Shown: positions 42,389 through 53,529 of the stretch, in pieces
Layout of the letters: each line of letters opens with the position of its first letter
How positions within the stretch are numbered: position 1 is the first letter of the stretch
Source: Meghimatium bilineatum
Lineage: Eukaryota; Mollusca; Gastropoda; Stylommatophora; Philomycidae
Direction of reading: 5' to 3'
Length of the DNA: 64,000 nt
Assembly (NCBI GenBank): GCA_034231615.1
Contig: CM067319.1
Coordinates: 2,686,501 to 2,750,500, forward strand
Position numbers and translations under genes: made by a program
Notes under the pieces: generated by a model
Told to the model about the DNA's origin: nothing
Seen by the model: only the letters and a program-made list of their open reading frames with translations
Databases searched by the model: none

Positions 42389-43036
42389 GTGAAGTGAGCC
42401 AGCAGTCTCGTTCAGTCAAACAAATTCATATGCAGAACCATATCACAAGTTATAAAGCAACTGTGGTCCAGACTTCCAGTTGATGGGGTCAGATATCAGT
42501 GGTGACCGCATGCTTTTGTGAAGGTAAAGATACACTGAATTATTGAACAAGCATAATAGAGCATGGTTTTCCCAAAAGTGCTCAGCTGCCCAGTCAGTGG
42601 TTGACCAGAAACTGCCTGACGAGCATCACCTACCACACTTGAACATTAGTGATGGCACCATTTCTTAACCTTCCCAAAGTATGAATCCTAGTATCTTACT
42701 TCCTGGTCACTGTGTATACCACTGGAGCTATTTTTATTTCAAATCACAAGTGGACTACAAACCCAGGTCTACTGGTCAGTGGGTGAATGACTTAACATTG
42801 CACCGCTATAAGCAGCTCCCACATGCTAAGCATGTTTCTGTTGGAGGCAAAAACTAGAATAATGTGTGTTGGTGAAACAAAATACTTTTATTTTTGTTTA
42901 TTTTACTTATATTTTATGTTTGTGTGTTTTATTTTTTATAAATGTTTGTGTGTCATATTTCTTTTTTTAATAAATGTTTGTGTGTTGTGTCATTTCTGTT
43001 TTATAAATGTTTGTGTGCTGTGTTATCTTTTGGCAG
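42389..43036. other. Intron 4 remainder with T-rich tandem stretch
   Basis: 42890-43020 has four to five loose copies of a TTTGTGTGT plus TTTATAAATG unit. The rest is unassigned. The T-rich run supplies the polypyrimidine context of exon 5. Confidence 0.5.
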
Positions 43037-43249
43037 GAGTGGCCACAAGCATTAAAAGACCTAAAAGAGCAGCTGGCGGATGTGACGGGTGTTGAGTTCA
43101 ACTCTTTAGCTGCTAATTTATATCGTGATGGCCATGATAGCATTGGATGGCACTCTGATGATGAACCTATCATGGGGAAGGATCCTACTATTGCATCACT
43201 ATCCTTTGGTGAAGAGAGGATGTTTGAGTTACGCAAGAAGCCTTTAGCT
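43037..43249 (+). CDS. ALKBH3: ALKBH3 exon 5 (HxD iron site)
   Basis: The 213-nt phase-0 exon encodes residues 193-263. It includes FNSLAANLYRDGHDSIGWHS, with H231 and D233 as the first two iron ligands in WHSDDEP, then IASLSFGEERMFELRKKP. Human has FNSLLCNLYRNEKDSVDWHSDDEP. The acceptor is TTTGGCAG and the donor GCT|GTAAGT. Confidence 0.97.
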
Positions 43250-44408
43250 GTAAGTTTTAATTGATTAGTTATTGGGCAGACATTGTAGCCTTTATCAAGA
43301 TCTGTTTACCATTAGAATTTCGAGAGAGGCGGTCTTCTACACATATTTTTCTCTGTCTAAAACTAGTTTTGTTCACTTGTATGGTTTCAGATGTCCCAGA
43401 CTTTAATGGGGACAGGACATGCAATGGACCAAGATGATGTTCCGAGTGACTTTAGGAAGATAGGACGAGTGGCAGATGAATATAATTAATGCTTGTAAAT
43501 CTGCAACATTGAGGAGACTAAATGAACATGATGTCATGAATGGTGTGCATCAACAAGTTTGTTATGCAGATGAGACTAATAAACCAACACAGATTGAGTG
43601 TGGTCTGTCGCTACACACTGAGATCTTGAGCACTTATGGTTCGATGTGCAGTGACGAGGATCTTTCGATTAAATAACTATCATATTTAAATCAAATATCT
43701 TTTATTCAATCGTATAGGCTGAGGGATATCATGAGGAGATCTTAGCACTTATGATTCGAAGTGCGGTAAGGAGGATCTGGAGATTAACTGACTGATGGAC
43801 TAACCCGTCTGGAAGTGCAGTAATGAGGATCTGGAGATTAACTGACTGATGGACTAACAAGTCTGGAAGTAGGGCCATAGATACATAAAATACCCCCTCT
43901 GTGTAGAAGGCTTCTTCAATAGGTATTGCACTAAACTGAATTCTGGGTATGAAATAAAGTTCTGAGAAACCTCCGCCCTGCTCATAGAAAGTAAGAGCAT
44001 ATTGCTTGAAATTCCTGAGGATAGCAACCAATGCAAACCAAACCAAATACATAAAAAAAGAGGAAGAGTCTTGAGATATTTGTACCCAAAATATTCGCAC
44101 CACATATAATTATCGTTGGAATACAAAAAGTAAAAAATCAAAGCTTGATAAAAACCTCCACCACCACCCTTTCCTATTGCAGTTTGCCTATTGAAATATC
44201 TTACTGTGTGGCAACCATGACCTGGACTTCTAGTTCAAGATGCAAAGAATAGGACCACTGTCTTCTTTCCAGGCATGTCATTGGAGGCAAGGCAACTAAG
44301 GAAAGTTGGAGAATATTCTTGGCACATCTTGTCTCAGTTTTTTACTTTTGTCTTCTATCAAATAATCCCCTGGATGAAGAAGAGATGCAAGCCAGCAGAC
44401 ATTGCACC
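43250..44408. other. ALKBH3 intron 5, left part
   Basis: 43789-43866 holds two to three copies of a CTGGAGATTAACTGACTGAT unit. The open frames at 43476-43676 and 43729-44103 show no family resemblance. Confidence 0.45.
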
Positions 44409-45640
44409 TTTGTGGCAGGTTCCTAGGTGCAGGGAAATGCTTGACATCACTGTGGCAGGTTCCTAGGTTCAGGGAAATGCTTGACATCACTGTGGCAGGT
44501 TCCTAGGTGTAGGGAAATGCTAGACATCACTGTGGCAGGGAAATGCTTGACTTCACTGTGGCAGGTTCCTAGGTTCAGGGAAATGCTTGACATCACTGTG
44601 GCAGGGAAATGCTTGACATCACTGTGGCAGGTTCCTAGGTTCAGGGAAATGCTTGACATCACTGTGGCAGGTTCCTAGGTGTAGGGAAATGCTAGACATC
44701 ACTGTGGCAGGTTCCTAGGTGCAAGGAAATACTAGACATCACTGTGGCAGGTTCCTAGGTGCAGGGAAATGCTAGATGTGACATCACTGTGGCAGGTTCC
44801 TAGGTGTAGGGAAATGCTAGATGTGACATCACTGTGGCAGGTTCCTAGGTGCAGGGAAATGCTAGATGTGACATCACTGTGGCAGGTTCCTAGGTGCAGG
44901 GAAATACTAGACATCACTGTGGCAGGTTCCTAGGTGTAGGGAAATGCTAGATGTGACATCACTGTGGCAGGTTCCTAGGTGCAGGGGAAAGCTAGATGTG
45001 ACATCATGTGGCAGGTTCCTAGGTGATGGGAAATGCTAGATGTGACATCACTGTGGCAGGTTCCTAGGTGCAGGGAAATGCTAGATGTGACATCACTGTG
45101 GCAGGTTCCTAGGTGTAGGGAAATGCTAGATGTGACATCACTGTGGCAGGTTCCTAGGTGCAGGGGAAAGCTAGATGTGACATCATGTGGCAGGTTCCTA
45201 TGTGATGGGAAATGTTAGATGTGACATCACTGTGGCAGGTTCTAGGTGCAGGGAAATGCTAGATGTGACATCACTGTGGCAGGTTCCTAGGTGCAGGGAA
45301 ATGCTAGATATGACATCACTGTGGCAGGTTCCTAGGTGCAGGGGAAAGCTAGATGTGACATCATGTGGCAGGTTCCTATGTGATGGGAAATGTTAGATGT
45401 GACATCACTGTGGCAGGTTCCTAGGTGCAGGGGAAAGCTAGATGTGACATCATGTGGCAGGTTCCTATGTGATGGGAAATGCTAGATCTGACATCACTGT
45501 GGCAGGTTCCTATGTGATGGGAAATGTTAGATGTGACATCACTGTGGCAGGTTCCTAGGTGATGGGAAATGCTAGATGTGACATCACTGTGGCAGGTTCC
45601 TAGGTGATGGGAAATGCTAGATGTGACATCACTGTGGATG
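44409..45640. repeat. Minisatellite, 40/46-bp units, about 27 copies
   Basis: The unit contains GTGGCAGGTTCCTAGGTGCA and GGGAAATGCT, ending GACATCACT with or without AGATGT. Variants (GATGGGAAATG, GGGGAAAGCTAG) are arranged in short blocks of two units, which suggests higher-order duplication around 45120-45480. It lies in ALKBH3 intron 5. Confidence 0.95.
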
Positions 45641-46821
45641 GGTTAACAAATCTTACAGCAAAATTATAAGATAGTTGGCGCAGATGTGTGTGGTGGATGT
45701 AATAATTCTGGGATACTGTTGTATCAGAACTCCTCTGTTTGAGAACTAAACATGCATCCATACATAAACTTCTCTTACATAACAATATCTTTGAGACAAC
45801 CATATATGAGTTCAGGTGTTGCCGCCTCAGTTAACACTTTACTGACCAGAGCACCGAAGGCGTAGTTATCTCCCATCACAAGGGTGATCACAAATTTTTT
45901 AGACATTGATGTCTTTAAAATCCTTTTAAAATTGAACTCGTGTGAGAGAGCCTTGAAACTTTCTGTGTGTCGTAATGAATGTTTGCATTTTATGAATAAA
46001 TTTGAAACCTCATCTAAGAGTTATTTCAAGAGCAAAATCCTAATTATTATAATGCTAGACCTAAATTTACATGACTTTCTATATCACAAAATCTTACCTT
46101 CAAAATTCCAATTTATTAATGATTAATACTCATGAACGACATCTAGTTCAGTGTCATACATGGGTGCCGCCATTTTGGAACAACATACTTTCCTGGGTGA
46201 GCTATTTTTAGTAACACTAACACTCCGGTTTCTTGATTTCTGAAGTATCATATCGGTTTCGATGAACGTTGAAGTTAGTTATCAAAGCTATACAACAGAA
46301 ATTCGACAACCATCAAAAATGGTCTGTAAAGTGTTAAACAACAAAGAAGAACTAGTGGTTTTATCAGAAAGTTACGGGCTATCAAGAACTACCTAATCAT
46401 CACTAAAGGGATTATTTCATCATCATAATTTCAATATAGGTTAGCCTGCACAAAAAGTTTTACAAGACAAGATGGATTCTAAGGATTCATCAGCAATCCC
46501 TGCTGGGGAGTAAAGAAGAGTGCAGCAATCATCCATGTATAACTTAAGAAGTAACTTGGGAGACGGGTGGATGGTCTGTTAAGAAAAAATTGTCACAGAA
46601 ACAGAATAAAAACAAGTGAAAAATGGCTTCCATTTCAACAGATTTATTTCGATTAGAAAAAAAAAAGAAAAAAAAATTAAAACTTCAGCTCTGATCCACT
46701 ACCTCATTGCAAACGAAATGTTGGGAAAAGGAGTTGAATATTGCCAGCCTAAGTGTGGCTTATACCCAGTCAATATGTGACATGTATTTCTACAAGACAA
46801 ACTTCATGTCTTCATTCACAG
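45641..46821. other. ALKBH3 intron 5, right part
   Basis: No repeat family or extra exon was recognised. An A-rich run is at about 46660-46680. Confidence 0.4.
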
Positions 46822-46926
46822 AATGAATTCGGTGAGATAGACTACACATATAGCCAGGTCATTAAAATACCTTTAACAAGTGGAACTCTCCTTATTATGG
46901 AAGGCTGGACACAGTCAGACTGGCAG
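46822..46926 (+). CDS. ALKBH3: ALKBH3 exon 6
   Basis: The 105-nt phase-0 exon encodes residues 264-298: NEFGEIDYTYSQVIKIPLTS then GTLLIMEGWTQSDWQ. Human has YTYVERVKIPLDHGTLLIMEGATQADWQ. The acceptor is TTCACAG and the donor CAG|GTATGT. Confidence 0.96.
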
Positions 46927-46989
46927 GTATGTATCCATGTTAAACTCCTACCGTCATTTCTCACTACCTCCTCTGCTTAGCCATCTGTG

Positions 46990-47163
46990 TATTGGTAGCA
47001 TATCCTATCCAGGACGTAGCTATCAACCCAGCATTTGTTGGCTGTGGTGATTTTCTAGGCAATATAAATACGTTCAGTAGGTTGCCATTGCTTTCTGAAC
47101 GGTCCGGATGCACAATTGCCTGTGGTGAGGAACGAACTCTGTACCTTTGCCGTCACAGACGGA
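46990..47163 (-). mobile_element. SINE-C copy
   Basis: Reverse oriented: TTGGTAGCATATCCTATCC to GTACCTTTGCCGTCACAGAC. It forms an inverted pair with 47322-47512. Confidence 0.7.
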
Positions 47164-47321
47164 ATCATAAACAACACGGAATCATAAATAAATACAGAAT
47201 TTTCAATGTATAGAGATGGTCTCATAACTTAGATTCGCTGCATTGAAAAAGAGAAAAAAGGCACAATCACGTTTAGTTATGGGCAACACTTGAATTTTAT
47301 GCACTATTGATAGATGTCCTG

Positions 47322-47512
47322 CTCTGTTGTGGAGTGGTCTGTGATGTCCAAGGTACCAAGTTCGATCCCCGCCACAGGCAATTGTGCATCAGGACTGTTC
47401 AGAAAACAATGGCAACTACTGAACATATTTATATTGCCTAGAAAATCACTACAGCCAAAAAATGCTTGGTTGATGGTTACGCCCTGAATAGGATACGCTA
47501 CCAATTGATAGA
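47322..47512 (+). mobile_element. SINE-C copy (best B box)
   Basis: Forward oriented: GGAGTGGTCTGTGATGTCCA, then AAGTTCGATCCCCGCC (a near-perfect pol III B box), then CAATTGTGCATCAGGACTG and an end at GATACGCTACCAATTG. About 190 bp, derived from a tRNA. Confidence 0.75.
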
Positions 47513-47633
47513 TAAAACTATTTATAAATAAAAATAGAAATAAAATGAGGTAAAAGGAATGCCCCAATATAAATCTGATCTAGGTCCGCTTTGTCTTTAT
47601 ATTTTCTATAGAGTATTCTATTCTTGGTAAGGG

Positions 47634-47890
47634 TTTTTGGACCCAAGGATAACATGGGATAAATGGGTGATATTTTGGACCCAAGGATAACATGGGATAA
47701 ATGGGTGATATTTTGGACCCAAGGATAACATGGGATAAATTGGTGATATTTTGGACCCAAGGATAACATGGAATAAATGGGTGATATTTTGGACCCAAGG
47801 ATAACATGGAATAAATGGGTGATATTTTGGACCCAAGGATAACATGGAATAAATGGGTGATATTTTGGGCCCAATGATAACATGGGTGAT
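47634..47890. repeat. Tandem repeat, 38-bp unit, about 7 copies
   Basis: The unit contains TTTTGGACCCAAGGATAACA and TGGGTGATA. Because 38 is not a multiple of three, three staggered minus-strand frames stay open across it; these are artefacts. Confidence 0.95.
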
Positions 47891-48240
47891 AGGAGTGTTG
47901 CAAGGAGTGTTCCCAGATACAAAGATATATACAGGGGACATATTATGATCTTAACCTATTACACTGCGGTAAGGATTAGCTGGAACTGCACTATTAAAAA
48001 GCAGATTGAGCTGGTTGGTAAATAATAAACATCAGATTGGTGTTTAGTATTTAACACCAGGAACATAATCAATAAAAACACAAAGAACAATTTTATTCTC
48101 CCATTTTTATTATATTTTGCTATCAATTTACATCCTGCAAAATATGTAGGCCCTGCTCTTAGGAAAGAACCATAGTCGTATTTAAATTAAGAACAGATCA
48201 TTATATACTCAAACAACGCATGTATAGAATATTTAAATTT

Positions 48241-48335
48241 CACAACACTAATATATGCCCCTGTGACAACACTAAGATATGCCACTGTGACGACGCTAAT
48301 ATATGCCCATGTGACAACATTAATATATACCCCTG
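48241..48335. repeat. Tandem repeat, about 24-bp unit, 4 copies
   Basis: The units are variants of ACACTAATATATGCCCCTGT followed by GACA. Confidence 0.8.
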
Positions 48336-48339
48336 TGGA

Positions 48340-48505
48340 CAATCTGCAGAAAATATTTCATGCCAAAAATGGATGTGCTGGACCAGAAGGTGCAAATAAT
48401 GCAACTCCACTGTAAAACTAACATCACAACATACTTCACACTCTCCAGCTCAAATCATGTGAACATTCGTGCTGATTATGTGAGAGTGAATGCAGAAGAA
48501 TAAAT
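48340..48505 (+). repeat. SINE-S fragment
   Basis: Includes GGATGTGCTGGACCAGAAGG and GAGAGTGAATGCAGAAGAAT. Diverged 3' half of the family. Confidence 0.5.
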
Positions 48506-48739
48506 AGAACATATTTTACAGAACTGCTCACTGTATCACACCACAAGAAAAAAAACTATGGCCAACTAAAACAGCTTCACAGCTGTCCCTCAATGCTGGT
48601 GATCACAGCACAGCTCTTTGAAGAAATCCATATTAGTGTCTGACTCGGACATGAGGACATGGAAGAGGATTATAGGTGTGAGTCTATTTCTTTTAATTTG
48701 CATGATTTTGGTCTTCTTTGCATCGAGGAACGATAATAA

Positions 48740-49310
48740 GTAATAACTTTAATTGAAGATACGATTTTGAGCCTCACTATGATGTTCCAAATGACACCAG
48801 ATGGAAATACAATAAAAAATATTTCTACCGGAATTGCGTTGACATCAAGTACATTCAACCACCAAACAAACATCTGGAAATCAAAAACAATAAGTAAATA
48901 TACCAAACTACAACTGTATAACCCCAATGTAATATCCATATTAATATATAGTTGCAAAAGTTGGAAAATAACAAAAGCACTGAAGAAGAAATTAAATTTG
49001 AAAATAAATGTCTCAGAAAACTTATATATTGGTTGGGAAGAATTCTCGTCAAACAAGCAAGTAAGAGAAGACACCATACAATAATATGTTTCTACAACAG
49101 TAAGAAGAATACAATGGAGTTATATTGGTCATGTACTTAAAGTAAATGAAAATAGACTGCCACTGCAAACACTAAATTGGTACCGGATGACAAATAACAT
49201 CACATCCCTCGAACTGGAGAGCTCTGGTTTATGCTCTATTCACCTTATTTAGCATTGGAAGAACCCAGACAGATAGAAAGATGATGGTTTACTGATGTAA
49301 TCATGTGATC
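48740..49310 (+). mobile_element. LINE ORF2 C-terminal fragment
   Basis: The frame reads GNTIKNISTGIALTSSTFNH, NIWKSKTISKYTKLQLYNPN, LIYSCKSWKITKALKKKLN and then WSYIGHVLKVNENRLPLQ. This is the usual RT thumb order, with stops near 49083. It is a different LINE subfamily from LINE-3, -4 and -5. It lies in ALKBH3 intron 6. Confidence 0.7.
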
Positions 49311-49424
49311 TAGACCTGCAGATCTTCTTGCTATATGTGTGGTATCATCTGCATATCTTATTTCTGGTATCTCTCTATGGTAAGAACTTGAAACTGTTCA
49401 CAATGTTTTCATTGAATTAGCCTG

Positions 49425-49665
49425 AAGGTTGAAAAGATAACAGTAACATTGTGACCTTCCATGCATGTCATAGGAGTTCACTAAGGAGGTTTGAGGATGA
49501 ATTTGGCGGTTTCATTCCTTATGACAAGTGACCCATAAGCTATGTTGAAGTAAAATGTGCTAGTTTGAAAGGTGCTATAACATCCAAGCTGTAAACCATG
49601 AGACAATGCATTTTATTATCCATACTACATCCTGCTAATCAGCTGGAATATGATAATTAACATGG
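49425..49665 (+). repeat. SINE-S copy
   Basis: Forward oriented and diverged, from GAAGGTTGAAAAGATAACAG to CTACATCCTGCTAATCAGCT. It ends about 130 bp before ALKBH3 exon 7. Confidence 0.65.
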
Positions 49666-49793
49666 AAGAAGACCTGAGTAGTTGCATAGAGATATGGTTT
49701 CGTGCCAGTTTGTACTGTTTGAAGAACAACAAGAAAAATGCATACTTATATTTTTACATATTGTTACTTTTTTATATCTTTCTTTCTCCTCAG

Positions 49794-49868
49794 CACCGAG
49801 TTCCAAAAGAGTACCATGACAGAGGGGCAAGAATTAATATCACTTTCAGAGTCGCAAAGCCTTTTTAA
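49794..49868 (+). CDS. ALKBH3: ALKBH3 exon 7 (last iron ligand, stop)
   Basis: The 75-nt exon encodes HRVPKEYHDRGARINITFRV then AKPF and TAA. H299 is the third iron ligand, and R311 and R317 bind 2-oxoglutarate (human H257, R269, R275 in HRVPKEYHSREPRVNLTFR). The acceptor TCTCCTCAG has a good T-rich tract. The C-terminus stops eight residues earlier than the human one. Confidence 0.96.
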   Translation, partial: HRVPKEYHDRGARINITFRVAKPF

Positions 49869-50324
49869 AATATGTTTTAGTACATTTACGTTCATGTGTT
49901 TGATGTAGCCTAGAATCCGTTCCTGCATGCCAGGATAATGACAATGGAGAAACCAAGGAGTAAACAATAACTTCCTCCACTATTCTGTGCTTTCCATTCT
50001 AGCCTCCCTGTCAGGATTTGAACAGCAGTGAGCATGACACAGTACCAAATGCTCTATTCTGAAATATGTGTTTGTACATTACCAACATCCCACCCCCACC
50101 TTAGAAATAGGAATGTAACCAAAAGGCTGATAAACACCCACCCCCTATCAATTTTCCAAAATGAGCACCAAAAATAACAGAAAAATGAAGGAATGACAAA
50201 CACATGCCACCCTCTCCTCTTTAGGTATAGTTCCCCCTTAATGAAAATATATTTATGGCCCATGTTTGTTTATGGTAACTTCAGGAAGTATGATGCATAT
50301 TCCACTGCCACAATTTTGTAAGAT
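49869..50324. other. ALKBH3 3' flank
   Basis: It should contain the 3' UTR. I see no AATAAA close to the stop. Otherwise unassigned. Confidence 0.4.
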
Positions 50325-50850
50325 TTTATTGCTGATCCATCTGTGTACACATACATCCAGATATTTGATTATTGTTGATCAATCTGTGTACACATACATC
50401 CAGATATTTTATTATTGTTGATCCATCCTGTGTACACATGGATCCAGATATTTGATTATTGCTGATCCATCTGTGTGTACACATGGATCCATTGGACACA
50501 TACACATTGTGCTCGGGAGCCGCGTTAGTGCAGTGGTTAGCGCACTGGCTTCGCATGAGTGGTTCTGGGTTCCTTCCCCAGTTTAGGCGGAAATGTTTTC
50601 AGATCGCAACGGCTCCCAGGTCGACCCAGCCTTAATTGGGTACCGGATTAATCCGGGAAGTAAATACTGCGAGGGAGAGGAGATGGCTACCGCCCTCATT
50701 TGTAGAGCCTGTGAAATGTGAGATCGCTAACATCTCACACCCCTACGGCATTAAGAAATGCTATGGGTTACTTTACTTTACTTACACATGGATCCAGATA
50801 TTTTATTATTGCTGATCCATCTGTGTACAAGTGCATCCAGATATTTTTGG
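50325..50850. repeat. Minisatellite, about 45-bp unit, split by SINE-1
   Basis: Units contain GCTGATCCATCTGTGTACAC and CATCCAGATATTT plus ATTATTG. About four lie before 50500 and one to two after 50783. The SINE at 50508-50782 interrupts a unit. Confidence 0.9.
50508..50782 (+). mobile_element. SINE-1 copy with 7-bp target duplication
   Basis: The tRNA-derived head has GTTAGTGCAGTGGTTAGCGC (A box) and TGGTTCTGGGTTCCTTCCCC (B-box area). The body has CCCAGGTCGACCCAGCCTTA and CGGATTAATCCGGGAAGTAA, and the 3' end is a TTTACTTTACTTA repeat. TACACAT flanks both sides (50501-50507 and 50783-50789). The central block resembles conserved domains of other invertebrate tRNA-SINEs. Confidence 0.9.
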
Positions 50851-51183
50851 GATATTAGGTTTTTTTTTAAACCTTTGTTCAGATATAATACTATACAATA
50901 AAAATGTGGTACTATGCATATCTCTCTCTGTATATAATAACATAGACTTATGACTTTTCAATATTCTATAATTTCCTGATTCATTCTTGTGATCTGATCA
51001 GTTGGTACAACTATTTTATAAAACTGGCACAAAAACGACTGATTAGCATTTAAAATAATCTATAAATAGAAAGCTGCATGCATAGGTCAAAAGTTCCAGA
51101 ATGTATGAGAATACGCTCGTCAGATCTTTGATTGAATTGTGCCTGTAACCTCAATATATTTCTCTCTCCATATGATGTGTCCT
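50851..51183. other. Unassigned spacer
   Basis: AT-rich; nothing recognised. Confidence 0.4.
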
Positions 51184-51415
51184 TTACAGAACGTTTTCCT
51201 CACTGCCACTCGGTAAGCCTCTTGGTTCTGTGCATGCTATCCGATTTTCTCTAATGTCATGTTCAGAAAGTCTTCGACATTGTGTGTCCATCGTAGTCTT
51301 GGTCTGTCTCTTGTTCTCTTTCCTGGAACTTTTCCCTCCATGATTAATCTTTCTTAACCATTGTCTTATTATATGTCTGAAATATATAAGTTTGATCATG
51401 AGTTTCCTGGAATGT
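51184..51415 (-). mobile_element. LINE-5-like 3' fragment
   Basis: The minus-strand frame reads LIYFRHIIRQWLRKINHGGK and then RRLSEHDIRENRIACTEPRG; the family has GHIMR-x3-LEK-x-IMEG and a final 'NREA-x3-V' segment. One frameshift separates 'GRPRLRWTHNVEDF' from the rest. Confidence 0.6.
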
Positions 51416-52439
51416 ATACATCTCAGTATTTTGCCATTGCTTTCTGAACATCAGACTATGTAAATCAGGCATTCTCAACCTGCCACCACGCGAGTTAAAA
51501 AGTTCTCTCAAGCACAAATGATTGCCATCTGAAAAGTTTGAGAACTCTTGATGTAAATGAATTTATTCATTCTGTAATTCACATAACACAGGTAATGTAT
51601 TGTTATGATTTCCTAATGACTAACAGTTTAAAAAATGTGTTGTTTTCATAACAGTAGATTGATTGCATTCATACGTGATAGTATTATTATGATTTCAATA
51701 AAAATGTGTTCTGTGCAGAATGTATTGTTTTATTGTGTTGGAAATTATCTCTATCCACCTATCTGTCCATCCATCCATCTCACCTGGTCCCCCATGGATG
51801 ATGAAGAAATGCAGGTCAGTGGAAATTTCACTTTTGTTATTTTCTTGAACACTTTCAGGTTGTGGAACGTTGTTGTTACAATCCCAGGAATTACGAGCAA
51901 TTAGCTCTTACTTCCTATATACACCAAAATCTTTATATATTTATTTTAAAGTATTATCTATTATTATCTATATTATCTTTATCTATTTATATTTATTTTT
52001 AAAAAATATAAACCAAATCGGCAAAATCTTTTTTTTTTCATATTTACTAATGATTATAGTAAATTATAGTGTATAAATGGCACAGCTCGGAATGCAAGAG
52101 CCAGATAGACGTTATACTCACAAAAAGAAACAATAGATGAAAAATAACAGAAGCTCAAGTAATACCTAACATGTGTGCAGACACTGCCCATAATGCAGTA
52201 ATAATAACAGTCGGAACAAACAGAGCAAAAAATAACAAGCACACGAAAAGCACAAAATGCCAAGGGCAAATAGATACATGTATATAGAAATTGGAAGAAC
52301 TAAACATATACTAAAAATATTTCCAGGAAATTAACGAAAGACCGCAAAGCTACCAGAAAATACCCAGCACATAGTAAAAGAATGAATATATTTCAAAAGT
52401 GCCATTGGGCTAGGGCAAATGACACCAATCTTCAGAAAC
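51416..52439. other. Unassigned spacer
   Basis: 51421-51465 is a short SINE-C remnant (TTTTGCCATTGCTTTCTGAA). 51770-51830 has an exon-like MDDEEMQ followed by GTCAGT, without further support. 51950-52030 is almost pure A/T. Confidence 0.4.
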
Positions 52440-52915
52440 AAAAATGTAGATTAAAACATCAAAATAACACTATTCAAAACAATTATTATGCCAACGCTGT
52501 GCTACCAATGCCAAACATGGACAACAACAGCACAAGACAAACGTAAACTTGTGACAGCTGAAATGGCATGCTTACACAGAATCCTAGGAATATCGCTAAG
52601 AGACAGAGTGAGAAATGATTACATTAGACAAAGAACCAGCACCACCCCCAATCTTGGAATATATTCAGAGACAACAGATCAAATGGTTTGCACACATCAG
52701 CAGACTACCATCAGACAGCATACCACAGCAAGCTATGCTACACAGATAAAGTGAAGGCAGACCTAGAGGCCGACCATGAAAATGATGGACCACTGATATA
52801 AATGAGGCGACAAATTCCACAATATACTCAGCACACATGAGGGCCATCTCCAGAAATCTCTTCTGACACTGAAAGGCAACAAAAGCTTTAGCGAATAGAT
52901 AGATTACCGGTATAG
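52440..52915 (+). mobile_element. LINE-3 copy, 3' end (best copy)
   Basis: An 88-codon frame reads CYQCQTWTTTAQDKRKLVTA, EMACLHRILGISLRDRVRND and YIRQRTSTTPNLGIY. A +1 shift leads to HISRLPSDSIPQQAM and GRPRKR-like sequence. The tail is TTTAGCGAATAGATAGATT. Confidence 0.75.
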
Positions 52916-52959
52916 TAAATATTATTAATTTTGTGTGTGCTATTGAAGTTGTTTAATCA

Positions 52960-53110
52960 TGGGTAGGGACGGTGAGCATTTTGGCATCTAATGCTATGCC
53001 ACTGATGTCATAAGTGGCAACTAAGAAATGAAGGTTGTGAGATTTGCTGACTCACTCCATGATGTCTGCTGTAATGAAGCCTGTTGATAACCCATGTTGC
53101 AACCGCTGGG
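52960..53110 (+). repeat. Possible SINE-S fragment
   Basis: GATGTCATAAGTGGCAACTA and CTGACTCACTCCATGATG loosely match the SINE-S 5' half. Diverged. Confidence 0.35.
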
Positions 53111-53274
53111 AGAAAATCAACCCTTCTATTCATTGATATATGATTCTTGATTTTGAAAGAATCTATGGAAAAGTTTATTTCAGAATTGACGTAAAACACA
53201 AGGTCAATTAGCTTTACAATGAATGCACAGACTATCAGTTTATAGGGTATGGGTATTAAAAAAATAAAATAACA

Positions 53275-53360
53275 GTCTACAAGACAGTTTCAACATTAAG
53301 GTTTTCTCAAGAAAACACAAAACAAATAGTAAAAGTATTGGCACTATCACAAAAGCATTA
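53275..53360 (-). mobile_element. Penelope-like motif, degenerate
   Basis: On the minus strand: TTTTCTTGAGAAAACCTTAA then TGTTGAAACTG. Same motif order as at 27095-27140 (plus-strand text AACATTAAGGTCTTTATCAA), with most of the GGTC/GGACC stem lost. Confidence 0.4.
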
Positions 53361-53529
53361 GACATTTAACACGAGACATCCAAGGTAACAATGATGTGCG
53401 TGTACACAAGTATTGTCATTGAGAGGCTTTTTTATATTTTACAAAATATAACAGCTATACCTGAAAACAATATGGGGAATGAGAATACAATTTTCAGAAT
53501 TGAAGATCACCTAGCTACACATTCTAGAA

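Larger units (their letters stand above)
25911..49868 (+). other. ALKBH3: ALKBH3 homologue, complete gene span (7 coding exons)
   Basis: ALKBH3 is an Fe(II)/2-oxoglutarate dioxygenase that removes 1-methyladenine and 3-methylcytosine from single-stranded DNA and RNA by oxidation, in nucleus and cytoplasm. Coding exons are 25911-26210, 29233-29267, 38227-38274, 41235-41427, 43037-43249, 46822-46926 and 49794-49868, 969 nt in all, giving 322 residues. Every junction has GT/AG ends and the phases match. Iron ligands are H231, D233 and H299, and the 2-oxoglutarate arginines are R311 and R317; the H-to-R spacings of 12 and 18 equal those in the human enzyme. The introns are bloated by LINEs, SINEs and minisatellites. 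The human protein has 286 residues; the surplus is in exon 1. Confidence 0.93.

Noticed and set aside
43476-43676. 66-codon frame after ALKBH3 exon 5 as an alternative exon
   Set aside because: No homology to the family, and exon 6 already continues the conserved sequence exactly.
44409-45640. CRISPR-like array
   Set aside because: Direct tandem copies without unique spacers, in an intron of an animal gene.
47518-47941. Three overlapping minus-strand frames of 107-134 codons
   Set aside because: Periodicity of a 38-bp repeat read in three frames.
51780-51822. MDDEEMQ plus GTCAGT as a first exon
   Set aside because: Only seven residues, with no partner exon or conservation to support it.
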